DNA of 64,000 nucleotides from Bacillota bacterium (GTDB taxonomy: Bacteria; Bacillota_A; Clostridia; Lachnospirales; Lachnospiraceae), in contig JAEZTQ010000017.1 in assembly GCA_023443625.1 (NCBI GenBank), positions 62,001-126,000 of the forward strand, given 5' to 3'. This document shows, piece after piece, positions 9,868 through 19,557 of the stretch (the first letter of the stretch is position 1; each line of letters begins with the position of its first letter). Position numbers and translations under genes: made by a program. A model generated the notes under the pieces. That model did not search any database. It was not told the origin of the DNA and worked only from the letters and a program-made list of their open reading frames with translations.

Positions 9868-10506
9868 ATGGAAAAAATAAAAGTAATTATTGCGGATGAC
9901 AGTGATTTTGTAAGGGATGGCATGCGTATTATCCTAAGTGTGGATGAGGAATTTCAGGTCTTGGGTTGTGCTAAGAATGGAAGAGAAGCCTTAGACCTTG
10001 CTATAAAAGAGAGCGCCGATGTTATCCTTATGGATATCCAGATGCCTATAATGGATGGCATAGAAGCAACCAAGGAAATTGTAAAAAGAAGATTAGGAAA
10101 GGTATTGATTTTAACGACCTTTGATGAGGATGAACTAGTGGATAGGGCCATCAAAAGTGGAGCAGATGGTTATTTAATAAAAAATCATACGCCAGGGCAA
10201 CTCAAACAAATGATTAAATCAATTCATGAGGGAGTAAATATTCTAGACAATCAGATCTTTACCAAATTTACGGATGCTGGTATTAAAGCCAATATAGGTT
10301 TTGATAGTAGTTTATTTACTTATCGGGAACTTGATATTATCGTAGCCATTGCTGAAGGTCTTTCCAATAAAGAAATAGCAGAGAAGCTCTTCATCAGTGA
10401 GGGAACTGTTAAAAATCATATTAGTACAATTTTAGATAAAGGTAACCTATCCCACAGAACCCAAGTGGCAGTGTATTATTTGACTGGGAAAAAGGGCAGA
10501 GAATAA
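9868..10506 (+). CDS. Response regulator, receiver plus LuxR/NarL-type HTH
   Basis: Transcription regulator of 212 aa and likely partner of the kinase just upstream. The receiver domain has D10-D11, phospho-acceptor D56 (LMDIQMP) and K105 (GYLIKNH). The C-terminal domain (about 145-205) is a LuxR-type helix-turn-helix with the signature EGLSNKEIAEKLFISEGTVK. GGGAGA precedes the ATG. The target genes are not identifiable here; self-regulation is common for this class. Confidence 0.93.
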   Translation: MEKIKVIIADDSDFVRDGMRIILSVDEEFQVLGCAKNGREALDLAIKESADVILMDIQMPIMDGIEATKEIVKRRLGKVLILTTFDEDELVDRAIKSGADGYLIKNHTPGQLKQMIKSIHEGVNILDNQIFTKFTDAGIKANIGFDSSLFTYRELDIIVAIAEGLSNKEIAEKLFISEGTVKNHISTILDKGNLSHRTQVAVYYLTGKKGRE

Positions 10507-10600
10507 TAAAGTTCTAAGGAGGATAAAGGAAACCCATATTATTACTAATGGCTATCCAATGTTTTCAATATAAGAATAATTTAATAAATCTAATAAGACA

Positions 10601-10829
10601 GGTATCATTACAAGGGGTAATTTATTTTCTGACTTTATAATCTTCGTGGTAATACTTAGCTTTTAACTTGGAGCGATTATGTCTGGAAAATGTCCTGGAT
10701 GGACATTTTAGGACTAAGCGACAGGGATGTCGCTTTAGTCCGACAGACTGACTTAAGCTCCTAGGTAAAAGCCTAGTATTACCGAAGGTTATAATCGGAA
10801 GAAAATAGATTACCCCTTGGTAAGATACC
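10601..10829. repeat. 229-bp branched palindrome (MITE-like element or structured RNA)
   Basis: Arms 10601-10674 and 10757-10829 are imperfect reverse complements over about 73 bp: GGTATC..CAAGGGGTAAT at the left end matches ATTACCCCTTG..GATACC at the right end. The centre holds two further hairpins, 10687-10695 with 10701-10709 (perfect) and 10711-10723 with 10728-10741. GTCTG (10681-10685) pairs with CAGAC (10744-10748), so the fold is a multi-arm junction on either strand. It fills the gap between two convergent genes. It has no coding capacity. It could be a miniature transposable element, a bidirectional terminator, or a structured RNA. Confidence 0.75.
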
Positions 10830-10873
10830 GTTTCTAGAATAAAATCTTAAGCTAACGACATTGAATAAACATC

Positions 10874-12052
10874 TTAAGATAGACTTTTGATTGCTGTATT
10901 TAGCTGATCTAATGCCTTTTCTATTATAGATCGAGGGCAAGCAATATTAATTCGCTCAAAGCCTCTCCCCGTCTTACCAAACATCTGCCCGGCATCCAAC
11001 CATAGCTTTGCTTTGTTGATAATCAGATCCTTCATATCCTTGGTAGATAAGTTTAGTTCCTTAAAATCTAACCATACAAGATAGGTTCCCTCTGGTTCGA
11101 TAAGTTTAATCATGGGAAGATTTACTTTTAAGTAATCTCTTATGAAATTGAGATTACCAAGTAAGTAAGCCCTTAGTTCCTTCAGCCAGGGTTCTCCCAA
11201 CTCATAGGCTGCTTTGCAGGCAACAAGGCCTAGAGTATTTAGTTGGCTATAGCCCGTCTTATCTATTTCATTTATCATCCCCTGTCTAAGCTTGGGGTTT
11301 TTAACAAATATATTGGATACCTGAAGTCCTGCTAGATTAAAGGTTTTGCTGGGAGAAGTACAAGTTATGGTATTCTCTGCAAAGGTCTCATTTATATTGG
11401 CAAAAACAGTGTGTTTGTAGCCAGGATAGATAAAATCACAGTGGATTTCATCAGATACTACTATGACCTTATGCTTGATACAAATCTCACCCATAAGGGT
11501 TAATTCATCCAATGTCCAAACCCTACCCACAGGGTTTTGAGGGTTACATAGTACAAAGAGCTTTACATGGTGTTCTATGATTTTCTTCTCAAAATCATCA
11601 AAATCAATGGAATACTTACCATTATCATATACAAGATAGTTTACAACCAGAGCTCTTTTATTTGTTAAAATGGTCTCTTCAAAGGGATAATAAACTGGTT
11701 GCTGTATGAGAACTCCATCCCCTTCCTTCGTGAAGGCTTTGATTGCATGAGCAATGGCAAAGACCACACCGGGGGTTTTGATCATCCATTTTTCCTCTAC
11801 ATCCCAGCCAAAATTATGATAAAACCAGCTGTGAATTGCATCAAAATAATCCTTTTTCACCTCGCTATAACCGAAGATACCATGGGATACTGCTTGTTCC
11901 ATGGCCTCTAATACCTGTGGAGGTGCTTTAAAATCCATATCCGCAACCCATAAGGGTAAGATATCTTCCGGTCGTCCCCTCTCTAGGGCAAAATCATATT
12001 TTAAGGAATTAGTATTTCTTCTATCTACAATCTCATCAAAATTATAAATCAT
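10874..12052 (-). CDS. patB: PatB/MalY-type PLP-dependent C-S lyase (cystathionine beta-lyase)
   Basis: Aminotransferase fold-I enzyme of 392 aa that cleaves cystathionine or cysteine-type C-S bonds to give homocysteine or sulfide, pyruvate and ammonia. The start FDEIVDRRNTNSLKYD and the LPLWVADMDF segment are characteristic of MalY/PatB. The PLP-binding lysine is K236 in TSPSKTFNLAG, and the NPVGRVW and SDEIHCDF motifs hold the cofactor. It lies beside a cystathionine synthase/lyase-type gene on the same strand, consistent with a transsulfuration role. A moonlighting regulatory role like E. coli MalY is possible but not shown. Confidence 0.9.
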   Translation of the reverse strand: MIYNFDEIVDRRNTNSLKYDFALERGRPEDILPLWVADMDFKAPPQVLEAMEQAVSHGIFGYSEVKKDYFDAIHSWFYHNFGWDVEEKWMIKTPGVVFAIAHAIKAFTKEGDGVLIQQPVYYPFEETILTNKRALVVNYLVYDNGKYSIDFDDFEKKIIEHHVKLFVLCNPQNPVGRVWTLDELTLMGEICIKHKVIVVSDEIHCDFIYPGYKHTVFANINETFAENTITCTSPSKTFNLAGLQVSNIFVKNPKLRQGMINEIDKTGYSQLNTLGLVACKAAYELGEPWLKELRAYLLGNLNFIRDYLKVNLPMIKLIEPEGTYLVWLDFKELNLSTKDMKDLIINKAKLWLDAGQMFGKTGRGFERINIACPRSIIEKALDQLNTAIKSLS

Positions 12053-12210
12053 TCTGTATCACCTCGATTTCCATACTCCAATCTTTATTAGGCAGGAGTA
12101 TTAATAGGAATATTTATATTATTCTATTTTAGTACAACATACCTATGAGAATAAACTATTGGGCTATTTGTCTAAGGCAAGTTGATGAGGAATAAATTCT
12201 ATCTTCTAGC

Positions 12211-13356
12211 TTAATCTCCCAGGGCCTGGGATAAATCCCCTAATAAGTCATCGATATGCTCTATGCCCACGGATAGGCGGATTAGACGGTTATTAATACC
12301 CTTAGCATTTCTTTCTTCTTCTGGAATGTCTGCATGGGTTTGAAGCATGGGATAAGTAATTAGGCTTTCTACACCGCCTAAGCTTTCTGCATATTGAATT
12401 ATTTTGACATTATTTAAAAGATGAACAGCGGTTTCTTCCTTATCTACATGGAAGGAAATCATGCTGCCAAATCCCGATGCCTGTTTTTTATTAATTTCAT
12501 AGCCTGGATGGGAGGGCAGACCAATATAATAGACGGACTTTACTTTCTCGTGTTTCTTTAACCAGTCTGCAATAGCAAGGGCATTATGTTGTTGATATTC
12601 CATTCTTAGAGGCAGGGTTTTAACACCACGAAGAATTAACCAACAATCAAAGGGGGCAAGGCCAGCGCCAGTGGTTTTAAGAATATAGCGGATTTGCTCT
12701 GCAAGGGTTTCATTGGCCACTACCAAGAAACCAGCCAAGGTATCATTATGTCCACCCAGAAATTTAGTTCCACTATGAAGTACGATATCAGCGCCTAAGC
12801 TAATTGGGTTTTGATAGTAAGGGGAAAGAAAGGTGTTATCAACAATAAGTAATAGGTTATGCTTTTTTGTAATAGAGGCCATTTCCACTAAGTCTGTTAC
12901 ATTCATCATGGGATTGGTGGGCGTCTCTACAAAGATAGCCTTCGTATTACTTTTGATTTTAGACTTAACTAGGTCTGAATCAAAAGTATCAATATATTCT
13001 ATTTCAAGACCATTTTTTACATTAATATGATTAAAGAGTCGTATGGAACCACCATATAAATCATCGGAGGCAATTATATGATCACCGGGTGAGAATAATT
13101 CCATCATTGCATTTACAGCTGCCATACCAGAGCTAAAGGCTACAGCATCATATCCATTCTCTAAGGCTGCAATAATTTTTTCTAACTCTTCTCGTGTAGG
13201 ATTTTGAGCACGGGTATAATCATAGCCGGTACTACTACCAACGCTAGGGTGGGCAAAGGTGGCGGTTTGATAAATGGGAAAGCTAATTGCTCCTGTATTT
13301 TCAACCGTCCTTCTACTACCTCGATGGATGCATTTTGTATTAAATTTAGTTTGCAT
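12211..13356 (-). CDS. Cys/Met metabolism PLP enzyme (cystathionine gamma-synthase/gamma-lyase type)
   Basis: Transsulfuration enzyme of 381 aa. PLP lysine is K198 in LHSGTKFLGGHND; the YDYTRAQNPTREELE and SSGMAAVNA motifs and the C-terminal RLSVGIEHIDDLLGDL are standard for the family. It would join O-acyl-homoserine and cysteine to make cystathionine, or split cystathionine or homocysteine by gamma-elimination; the two roles cannot be separated by sequence reading. It is divergent from metY and upstream of patB on the same strand (158 bp apart). The ATG has GAAAGAGGTG upstream. Confidence 0.88.
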   Translation of the reverse strand: MQTKFNTKCIHRGSRRTVENTGAISFPIYQTATFAHPSVGSSTGYDYTRAQNPTREELEKIIAALENGYDAVAFSSGMAAVNAMMELFSPGDHIIASDDLYGGSIRLFNHINVKNGLEIEYIDTFDSDLVKSKIKSNTKAIFVETPTNPMMNVTDLVEMASITKKHNLLLIVDNTFLSPYYQNPISLGADIVLHSGTKFLGGHNDTLAGFLVVANETLAEQIRYILKTTGAGLAPFDCWLILRGVKTLPLRMEYQQHNALAIADWLKKHEKVKSVYYIGLPSHPGYEINKKQASGFGSMISFHVDKEETAVHLLNNVKIIQYAESLGGVESLITYPMLQTHADIPEEERNAKGINNRLIRLSVGIEHIDDLLGDLSQALGD

Positions 13357-13443
13357 ACAGCACCTCTTTCCTGTAAATAATTATGTGATTTCCATGAACA
13401 GGTTTAAACCTTACTATTCATAGTAGTTTTGTAGATTTACCAA

Positions 13444-13472
13444 ATTATAATATATCTGCCTTAATAAATCAA
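13444..13472 (-). promoter_or_regulatory. Promoter of the cystathionine-type enzyme gene
   Basis: On the minus strand, TTGATT (complement of 13467-13472) and TATAAT (complement of 13444-13449) are 17 bp apart, about 90 bp upstream of the start at 13356. The 16-bp motif found at metY and cysK is not present here. Confidence 0.55.
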
Positions 13473-13565
13473 GTAATTATTATAGTGAAAAAACTAGGAT
13501 GAAATTAGTCTTATTTTTAGACTTATTTATTGAAAGATTATTTTAAATAAATTAATAAAAAGCTG

Positions 13566-13616
13566 TTGACAAGAAGAAAAAATTGGTGTATGTTAGTAAT
13601 ACATATTAATCATATA
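13566..13616 (+). promoter_or_regulatory. metY promoter with a motif shared with cysK
   Basis: TTGACA (13566-13571), 17-bp spacer, TATGTT (13589-13594), then ACATATTAATCATATA at 13601-13616. The same 16 bases occur at 17403-17418, just after the -10 box of the cysK promoter. The position over the transcription start suggests a repressor operator. The Rrf2-type regulator encoded at 16603-17049 is the obvious candidate (inference). The transcript would carry a leader of about 310 nt before metY. Confidence 0.65.
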
Positions 13617-13642
13617 AGAATAGTATGAATGAGACGGGGAGT

Positions 13643-13793
13643 ATGGAAAAAGATAAGCGCTTAGCTCCCATGATTACCATACAAGAGCAGGACTAAAGAT
13701 AATTCTAGAATTACTAGAGACAATCCAATAGGTTTTGTTACAGTGATAGTACAGGATGGAAGGATATTGGATATAAAAAAACGACTAAAGTAA
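13643..13793 (+). pseudogene. Decayed YezD-like (DUF2292) small gene in the metY leader
   Basis: Three short reading segments in different frames together resemble a YezD/DUF2292 protein of about 50 aa, a family often found next to sulfur-assimilation genes. From ATG 13643 the first frame gives MEKDKRLAPMITIQEQD then a stop. A second frame from about 13696 gives KIILELLETIQ. A third ends in GFVTVIVQDGRILDIKKRLK before the stop at 13791-13793. The pattern I-x-YG-x-VT-x-x-x-QDG is the family core. Two frameshifts break it, so it is probably a pseudogene; sequencing error is possible. The family assignment rests on my memory of the motif. Confidence 0.45.
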
Positions 13794-13878
13794 AGCATCG
13801 AACAGTGGACATCATGACTTAAGATAAATAAATAAAATACATAAATAATAAAGGTATACTATTACAACATTAACTTAG

Positions 13879-15204
<1,326 letters not shown>

Positions 15205-15244
15205 TATAAACCCTCCTAATTTTAACATAAGTCATATATCAGCG

Positions 15245-15278
15245 AAAAATGAATGTGTAGCTGCACATTCATTTTTTT
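15245..15278 (+). terminator. Rho-independent terminator after metY
   Basis: AAAAATGAATGTG (15245-15257) pairs with CACATTCATTTTT (from 15264), with loop TAGCTG and a run of seven T. It lies 40 bp after the metY stop. The A-rich upstream arm may make it work in both directions. Confidence 0.85.
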
Positions 15279-15387
15279 GTAGAGGGATTAAATTATAAGA
15301 GGCTATATGATAGAATAATAATAAGACATTAAATGCTTCTGGTTATAAAACATATAATATGGGATTAGAAAGATTAGGGAGGTATAT

Positions 15388-16497
15388 ATGGCAAATCGAT
15401 TACGTCTTATAGAGAAGTTTACTAAATTAGTTACAGTGGATTCTTTGTCTTACCAAGAAAGGGAGATGGCGGATATCCTAATTAAGGAGCTTAAGAACCT
15501 TGGCTTTGATGTGAAGGAGGATGAAGCTGGTAAATTATATTCAGGAAATGCTGGTAATATCTATGGGTATTTGCCAGGAGAGTTACCTGGGGATCCTATT
15601 CTTTTCTCTGCCCATATGGATACTGTGGGCCCGGGAAAGAATAAGAAAGCTGTTGTTCATGAGGATGGATTAATTACCAGTGATGGTAGTACCGTACTTG
15701 GAGCAGATGATCTCTCAGGTATTGTATCCATTCTAGAAGCTATAAGAACAATTCAGGAGGAGAAGAAACCTCATAGAAGCATTGAGGTACTCTTTACCAT
15801 AGCAGAAGAGGTTTATCTTCGGGGAAGTGAAATCTATGATTTTTCTATTATTAAAGCCAAGGAAGCTTATGTACTGGATTTGAGTGGCCCAGTTGGGACA
15901 GCTGCTTTACAGGCACCAACCGTATTATCCTTTACCGCAATGCTGCACGGTAGGGCAGCCCATGCAGGCTTTGCTCCAGAGCAGGGGATTAATGCTATTG
16001 CCATGGCAGCAGAGGCCATAACCCAGATTAAGCAAGGACGTATTGATGATGACACCACAGTTAATATTGGACTCATTGAAGGCGGTAAGGCGCGTAATAT
16101 TGTATCTGATGAATGTATTCTAAAGGGTGAAGTGCGAAGCTTGAGCCATGAAAAGGCTGTCTTTGTAACTAAGGAGATCGAGAATATATTTTATCAAATC
16201 ACCTCTGCATACAAAGGGGGAATTGGCTTTACTACAGATATAGGTTGCCTTGCCTATGAGGTAAGTGCAGATCACCCAGTCGTGAAGAAATATGAAGAGG
16301 TCTGCAAGGCTTTAGGATATGAATATAATTTTATTACAACCTTTGGGGGTAGTGACAATAATAATTTCTTAAGGCATGGAATTACTGGTATTGTAATGGC
16401 TTGTGGCATGAATAAGGTCCATTCCTGCAGTGAATACACCCACGTGGATGAATTAATCAAATGTACCAATATCGTATATAAACTTATGACACAATAG
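15388..16497 (+). CDS. M20 family metallopeptidase, peptidase T-like
   Basis: Cytoplasmic zinc aminopeptidase of the M20/PepT-like group, 369 aa. Metal and catalytic residues: H76 and D78 in LFSAHMDTVG, bridging D107 in VLGADDLSG, catalytic pair E140-E141 in FTIAEEV, the dimerisation-domain histidine in GRAAHAGFAPEQG, and the late histidine in MNKVHSCSEYTHV. GGGAGG precedes the ATG. It is a single-gene unit between terminators. The substrate is probably di- or tripeptides. Confidence 0.88.
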   Translation: MANRLRLIEKFTKLVTVDSLSYQEREMADILIKELKNLGFDVKEDEAGKLYSGNAGNIYGYLPGELPGDPILFSAHMDTVGPGKNKKAVVHEDGLITSDGSTVLGADDLSGIVSILEAIRTIQEEKKPHRSIEVLFTIAEEVYLRGSEIYDFSIIKAKEAYVLDLSGPVGTAALQAPTVLSFTAMLHGRAAHAGFAPEQGINAIAMAAEAITQIKQGRIDDDTTVNIGLIEGGKARNIVSDECILKGEVRSLSHEKAVFVTKEIENIFYQITSAYKGGIGFTTDIGCLAYEVSADHPVVKKYEEVCKALGYEYNFITTFGGSDNNNFLRHGITGIVMACGMNKVHSCSEYTHVDELIKCTNIVYKLMTQ

Positions 16498-16525
16498 ATC
16501 ACCGTCAAAGGATGATAAGGAGGAA

Positions 16526-16577
16526 AACAAGAGCTTTTGCACCATTGCAGATAAGCAATTTGGCAAAAGCTCTTGTT
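16526..16577. terminator. Bidirectional terminator hairpin between convergent genes
   Basis: AACAAGAGCTTTTGC (16526-16540) and GCAAAAGCTCTTGTT (16563-16577) are perfect 15-bp inverted arms. The loop contains a smaller hairpin (ATTGC..GCAAT). It lies between the peptidase gene and the convergent Rrf2 gene. Confidence 0.75.
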
Positions 16578-16602
16578 ATAAATTTATTCATTCTCGGGTA
16601 TT

Positions 16603-17049
16603 CTAGATAAAGAACATTAAGCCCTGGTCAGAATTATGCTTTTCTGCCTCAGACACAAGATCATATAAAGTAATCTTTTGTAGGGAAGATTTAATCAAAT
16701 CATCCAGAGGAATAAAAATGGTCTGGCTCATTGCTGCTTCTATATCAGGTGATTTATCCTTGACAGTTTCCTCTGTGCCTTCAAATAAAGAGGTCTCAAC
16801 AGCTGATAGAATATCATAAGCTGTAATCTCATGGGGAGCTCTTGAAAGTTGATATCCACCTTGGGAGCCTTTGATGGAATTAACAATTCCACCATGCTTT
16901 AATAAGGAAAATACTTGTTCTAAATATATTTTGGAAATACCAAGCTTTTCGGAAATACTGATTAAAGTAATATATTCATTATAATTTTTATTTTGGGCCA
17001 TACTAGCAGTAGCTGCTAGGGCATATCTACCTTTTGCTGATAATCTCAT
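16603..17049 (-). CDS. Rrf2 family transcriptional regulator (CymR/IscR-like)
   Basis: DNA-binding regulator of 148 aa. It starts MRLSAKGRYALAATASMAQN, the hallmark winged-helix start of Rrf2 proteins, with the recognition region ISEKLGISKIYLEQVFSLLK and SIKGSQGGYQLSR. No cysteine cluster for an Fe-S centre is visible, which argues against IscR and fits a CymR-type cysteine regulator. The upstream in-frame ATG at 17109 is rejected because the promoter boxes lie inside that extension; GAGGTG lies before ATG 17049. Placement next to cysK and the shared motif at metY and cysK make sulfur control likely (inference). Confidence 0.88.
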   Translation of the reverse strand: MRLSAKGRYALAATASMAQNKNYNEYITLISISEKLGISKIYLEQVFSLLKHGGIVNSIKGSQGGYQLSRAPHEITAYDILSAVETSLFEGTEETVKDKSPDIEAAMSQTIFIPLDDLIKSSLQKITLYDLVSEAEKHNSDQGLMFFI

Positions 17050-17066
17050 AACAAAACACCTCTTTT

Positions 17067-17117
17067 CATACCTATTTTGTATGTATTTATCATAAGGGAA
17101 ATATGACAAAATGTCAA
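17067..17117 (-). promoter_or_regulatory. Promoter and inverted repeat of the Rrf2 gene
   Basis: On the minus strand TTGACA (complement of 17112-17117) and TATGAT (complement of 17089-17094) are 17 bp apart. Just after the -10 box is an inverted repeat, CATAC at 17067-17071 and GTATG at 17079-17083, a possible autoregulatory operator. It differs from the metY/cysK motif. Confidence 0.55.
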
Positions 17118-17179
17118 TAGCATATAATATGTATATGAATTATATATATAAGTAGAAGAACAGTTCTTCAAGGAGGATA

Positions 17180-17277
17180 GTGTGAAAATAAAAAGCAATT
17201 TTCACACCTAGAAGTTTGTGCCTGCGTAATCCTCAGCACAAACTAACTCAAAGGGAAGGAATGTACTGTTAGTATGG
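17180..17277 (+). repeat. 98-bp dispersed repeat with two hairpins, copy 1
   Basis: The unit holds hairpin GTGTGAAAAT..ATTTTCACAC, then AGTTTGTGC..GCACAAACT, then an unpaired tail ending in TACTGTTAGTATGG. A second copy at 21026-21123 differs at about five positions. It has no reading frame. The rest of the 400-bp gap upstream of cysK holds only A+T-rich sequence and the cysK promoter. Confidence 0.8.
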
Positions 17278-17365
17278 AAGAGACTTAACTTTGAAGTTCT
17301 TGGTTACAGTTTGTCCATAAGCTCGATTTTGCTTACGCTGTAATAAAAATAATTTAATTTATCTA

Positions 17366-17418
17366 TTGACAATATAGAGAAATCGTAATATTATTATATT
17401 AAACATATTAATCATATA
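17366..17418 (+). promoter_or_regulatory. cysK promoter with the motif shared with metY
   Basis: TTGACA (17366-17371), 17-bp spacer, TATTAT (17389-17394), then ACATATTAATCATATA at 17403-17418, identical to the motif at 13601-13616. The geometry places the motif at the transcription start, as expected for a repressor site. Confidence 0.7.
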
Positions 17419-17456
17419 TGATTTATATAAAATAAAAATGAGCGGAGGTAATTTAT

Positions 17457-18389
17457 ATGTCTAAAGTTTATAAGAGTCTAACAGAATTAGTAGGTAAAAC
17501 ACCATTACTGGAACTATCCAACTATGAGAAGAAACATGGTCTAGAGGCATCAGTCATTGCCAAATTAGAATATTACAATCCAGCAGGGAGCGTAAAAGAT
17601 AGAATTGCTAAGGCTATGATTGAAGATGCAGAAGCAAAGGGCTTACTTAAGTCCACATCAGTTATTATTGAACCTACCAGCGGTAATACAGGCATTGGTT
17701 TAGCTTCTATAGCAGCAGCCAGAGGGTATCGTTTAATTCTTACTATGCCTGAGACCATGAGCGTTGAAAGAAGAAATTTATTGAAAGCATATGGTGCTGA
17801 ATTAGTACTTACAGAAGGTGCGAAAGGTATGAAGGGTGCTATTGCAAGAGCAAATGAGCTTGCAGCAGAGATACCAGATTCCTTTATTCCAGGTCAATTT
17901 GATAATCCAGCTAATCCAGCAGTTCATAAAGCAACAACTGGACCTGAAATCTGGGAAGATACAGATGGTAAGGTAGACTTTTTTGTATCAGGTATTGGAA
18001 CTGGTGGTACAATTACTGGTGCTGGTGAGTTCTTAAAATCCAAGAACCCTGACTTAAAGGTGATAGCAGTTGAGCCCTTTGATTCACCTATATTATCCGA
18101 GGGCACAGCAGGTCCTCATAAAATTCAAGGTATTGGAGCGGGTTTCGTACCAACTGTATTAAATACAGGAGTATATGACGAGATAATTAAGGTTAAGAAT
18201 GAAGATGCCTTTGCAATTGGTAGAGAAGCATCGAGGACAGAAGGTCTCTTAGTTGGTATTTCCTCTGGTGCAGCTTTATGGGCAGCAACAGAACTTGCAA
18301 AACGTCCTGAAAATAAGGGTAAGAATATTGTAGTAATTTTACCTGACACAGGCGAGCGTTATTTATCCACACCACTTTTTGCAGAATAA
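17457..18389 (+). CDS. cysK: Cysteine synthase A (O-acetylserine sulfhydrylase)
   Basis: PLP fold-II enzyme of 310 aa making cysteine from O-acetylserine and sulfide. PLP lysine K47 lies in [11 protein letters not shown], the substrate loop is TSGNTG (74-79), and the phosphate-binding loop is [11 protein letters not shown]. Length and the C-terminal [14 protein letters not shown] are typical of CysK. GGAGG precedes the ATG. The gene lies next to the Rrf2 regulator and shares its promoter motif with metY, so sulfide assimilation into cysteine and homocysteine is probably co-regulated. Confidence 0.95.
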   Translation: MSKVYKSLTELVGKTPLLELSNYEKKHGLEASVIAKLEYYNPAGSVKDRIAKAMIEDAEAKGLLKSTSVIIEPTSGNTGIGLASIAAARGYRLILTMPETMSVERRNLLKAYGAELVLTEGAKGMKGAIARANELAAEIPDSFIPGQFDNPANPAVHKATTGPEIWEDTDGKVDFFVSGIGTGGTITGAGEFLKSKNPDLKVIAVEPFDSPILSEGTAGPHKIQGIGAGFVPTVLNTGVYDEIIKVKNEDAFAIGREASRTEGLLVGISSGAALWAATELAKRPENKGKNIVVILPDTGERYLSTPLFAE

Positions 18390-18411
18390 TTAGCCATATA
18401 GATAGATTCAA

Positions 18412-18441
18412 ACAGGGGGCAAAATTGCTCCCTGTATTTGT
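18412..18441 (+). terminator. Terminator after cysK
   Basis: ACAGGGGGCA (18412-18421) pairs with TGCTCCCTGT (18426-18435), one mismatch or wobble, followed by a T-rich stretch. Flanking bases can extend the stem. Confidence 0.6.
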
Positions 18442-18549
18442 GTGTATCTATGTAAATTTCTACGGGCATTATTGCAATGATGGACAAATCGTTCTATAAT
18501 ACTGTTACGAACTGATGCTATTACTATGAAAATAATTGGAGGAAATAAA

Positions 18550-19401
18550 ATGGGTAAGGTTAGGATTATTGCCGATAGTACTTGTGATTTATCTCAAGAA
18601 TTAATCAAAAAATATGAGATCACCATTATTCCCCTTAATATTGTATTAGATTCTGAAAGTTATATGGATGGGTTGGAAATTACACCAGATGAAATATACA
18701 AGTGGGCAGATCAATGGAATACAACACCCAAAACAGCTTCACCAGAATTAGGTTATATTATTGAAGTATTAAAGCCTATGGTAAAAGCCTCAGAGGATAT
18801 TATCTTTATTGGAATTTCGGAGGATATGTCTATTACTTGTCAGACAATTCGCTTAGCTGCAGAAGAATTGGCATATGAGAGAATATGGGTGATTAATTCT
18901 CAAAATCTATCTACAGGAATTGGATTACAAGTTCTAAAAGCTGCAGAATATGCTGTCCAGGGTAAGGATGCAGCTTTTATTGTCCATGAAATAGAAGGGT
19001 CAAGAAGTAAAGTATCTGCATCCTTTGTTATTGATACATTAACCTATCTCCATCGAGGGGGTCGCTGTAGTTCTGTAGCTGCCTTAATTGGTAATGCTCT
19101 GAAGTTAAAACCTATGATAGGTGTTAAGGATGGTAAGATGAGGGTGGTAAAGAAGTATAGGGGAAGACAGCAAAATGTTGTCCGCAGCTATACCAAAGAT
19201 CTTGAACCCCAGTTGCTTAAGGCTGATCCTACCAGGGTGTTTATTACTCATTCAGGTATTGATAAAGAGACTGAACAGGAGACATACGATTACCTGAAGA
19301 GTTTAAATTATTTTAAGGAGATAAATATTACTAGGGCAGGCGGCGTAATATCAAGCCACTGTGGACCAAATACCTTGGGAATATTGTTTTACAGTGAATA
19401 A
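18550..19401 (+). CDS. DegV family fatty-acid-binding protein
   Basis: DegV proteins bind a fatty acid, and some act with fatty acid kinase (FakB). Family motifs: N-terminal RIIADSTCDLS, the DGLEITPDEIY region, and TLTYLHRGGRCSSVAALIGN before the C-terminal domain. Start is ATG 18550 with GGAGG upstream; the in-frame ATG at 18526 lies before that site. The protein is 283 aa. A second DegV protein is encoded at 31446-32315. The specific role here is unknown. Confidence 0.9.
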   Translation: MGKVRIIADSTCDLSQELIKKYEITIIPLNIVLDSESYMDGLEITPDEIYKWADQWNTTPKTASPELGYIIEVLKPMVKASEDIIFIGISEDMSITCQTIRLAAEELAYERIWVINSQNLSTGIGLQVLKAAEYAVQGKDAAFIVHEIEGSRSKVSASFVIDTLTYLHRGGRCSSVAALIGNALKLKPMIGVKDGKMRVVKKYRGRQQNVVRSYTKDLEPQLLKADPTRVFITHSGIDKETEQETYDYLKSLNYFKEINITRAGGVISSHCGPNTLGILFYSE

Positions 19402-19557
19402 TTATAGACTTGCACAATCCCTTTCATATTGTTCCATGGCCAAGCTGTTAAGAAGTTTTCTTCTAATATTATAATTCATATTGACAAAATGGAATCACAG
19501 ATGTATATTTGTATAATAATAATGAATAAATATACAATAAGCTAGTGAGGTGGACTT

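Noticed and set aside
17050..17109. Longer start for the Rrf2 regulator at 17109
   Set aside because: The extension overlaps the -10 box and the inverted repeat, and the conserved start of the family is MRLSAKGRYAL at 17049.
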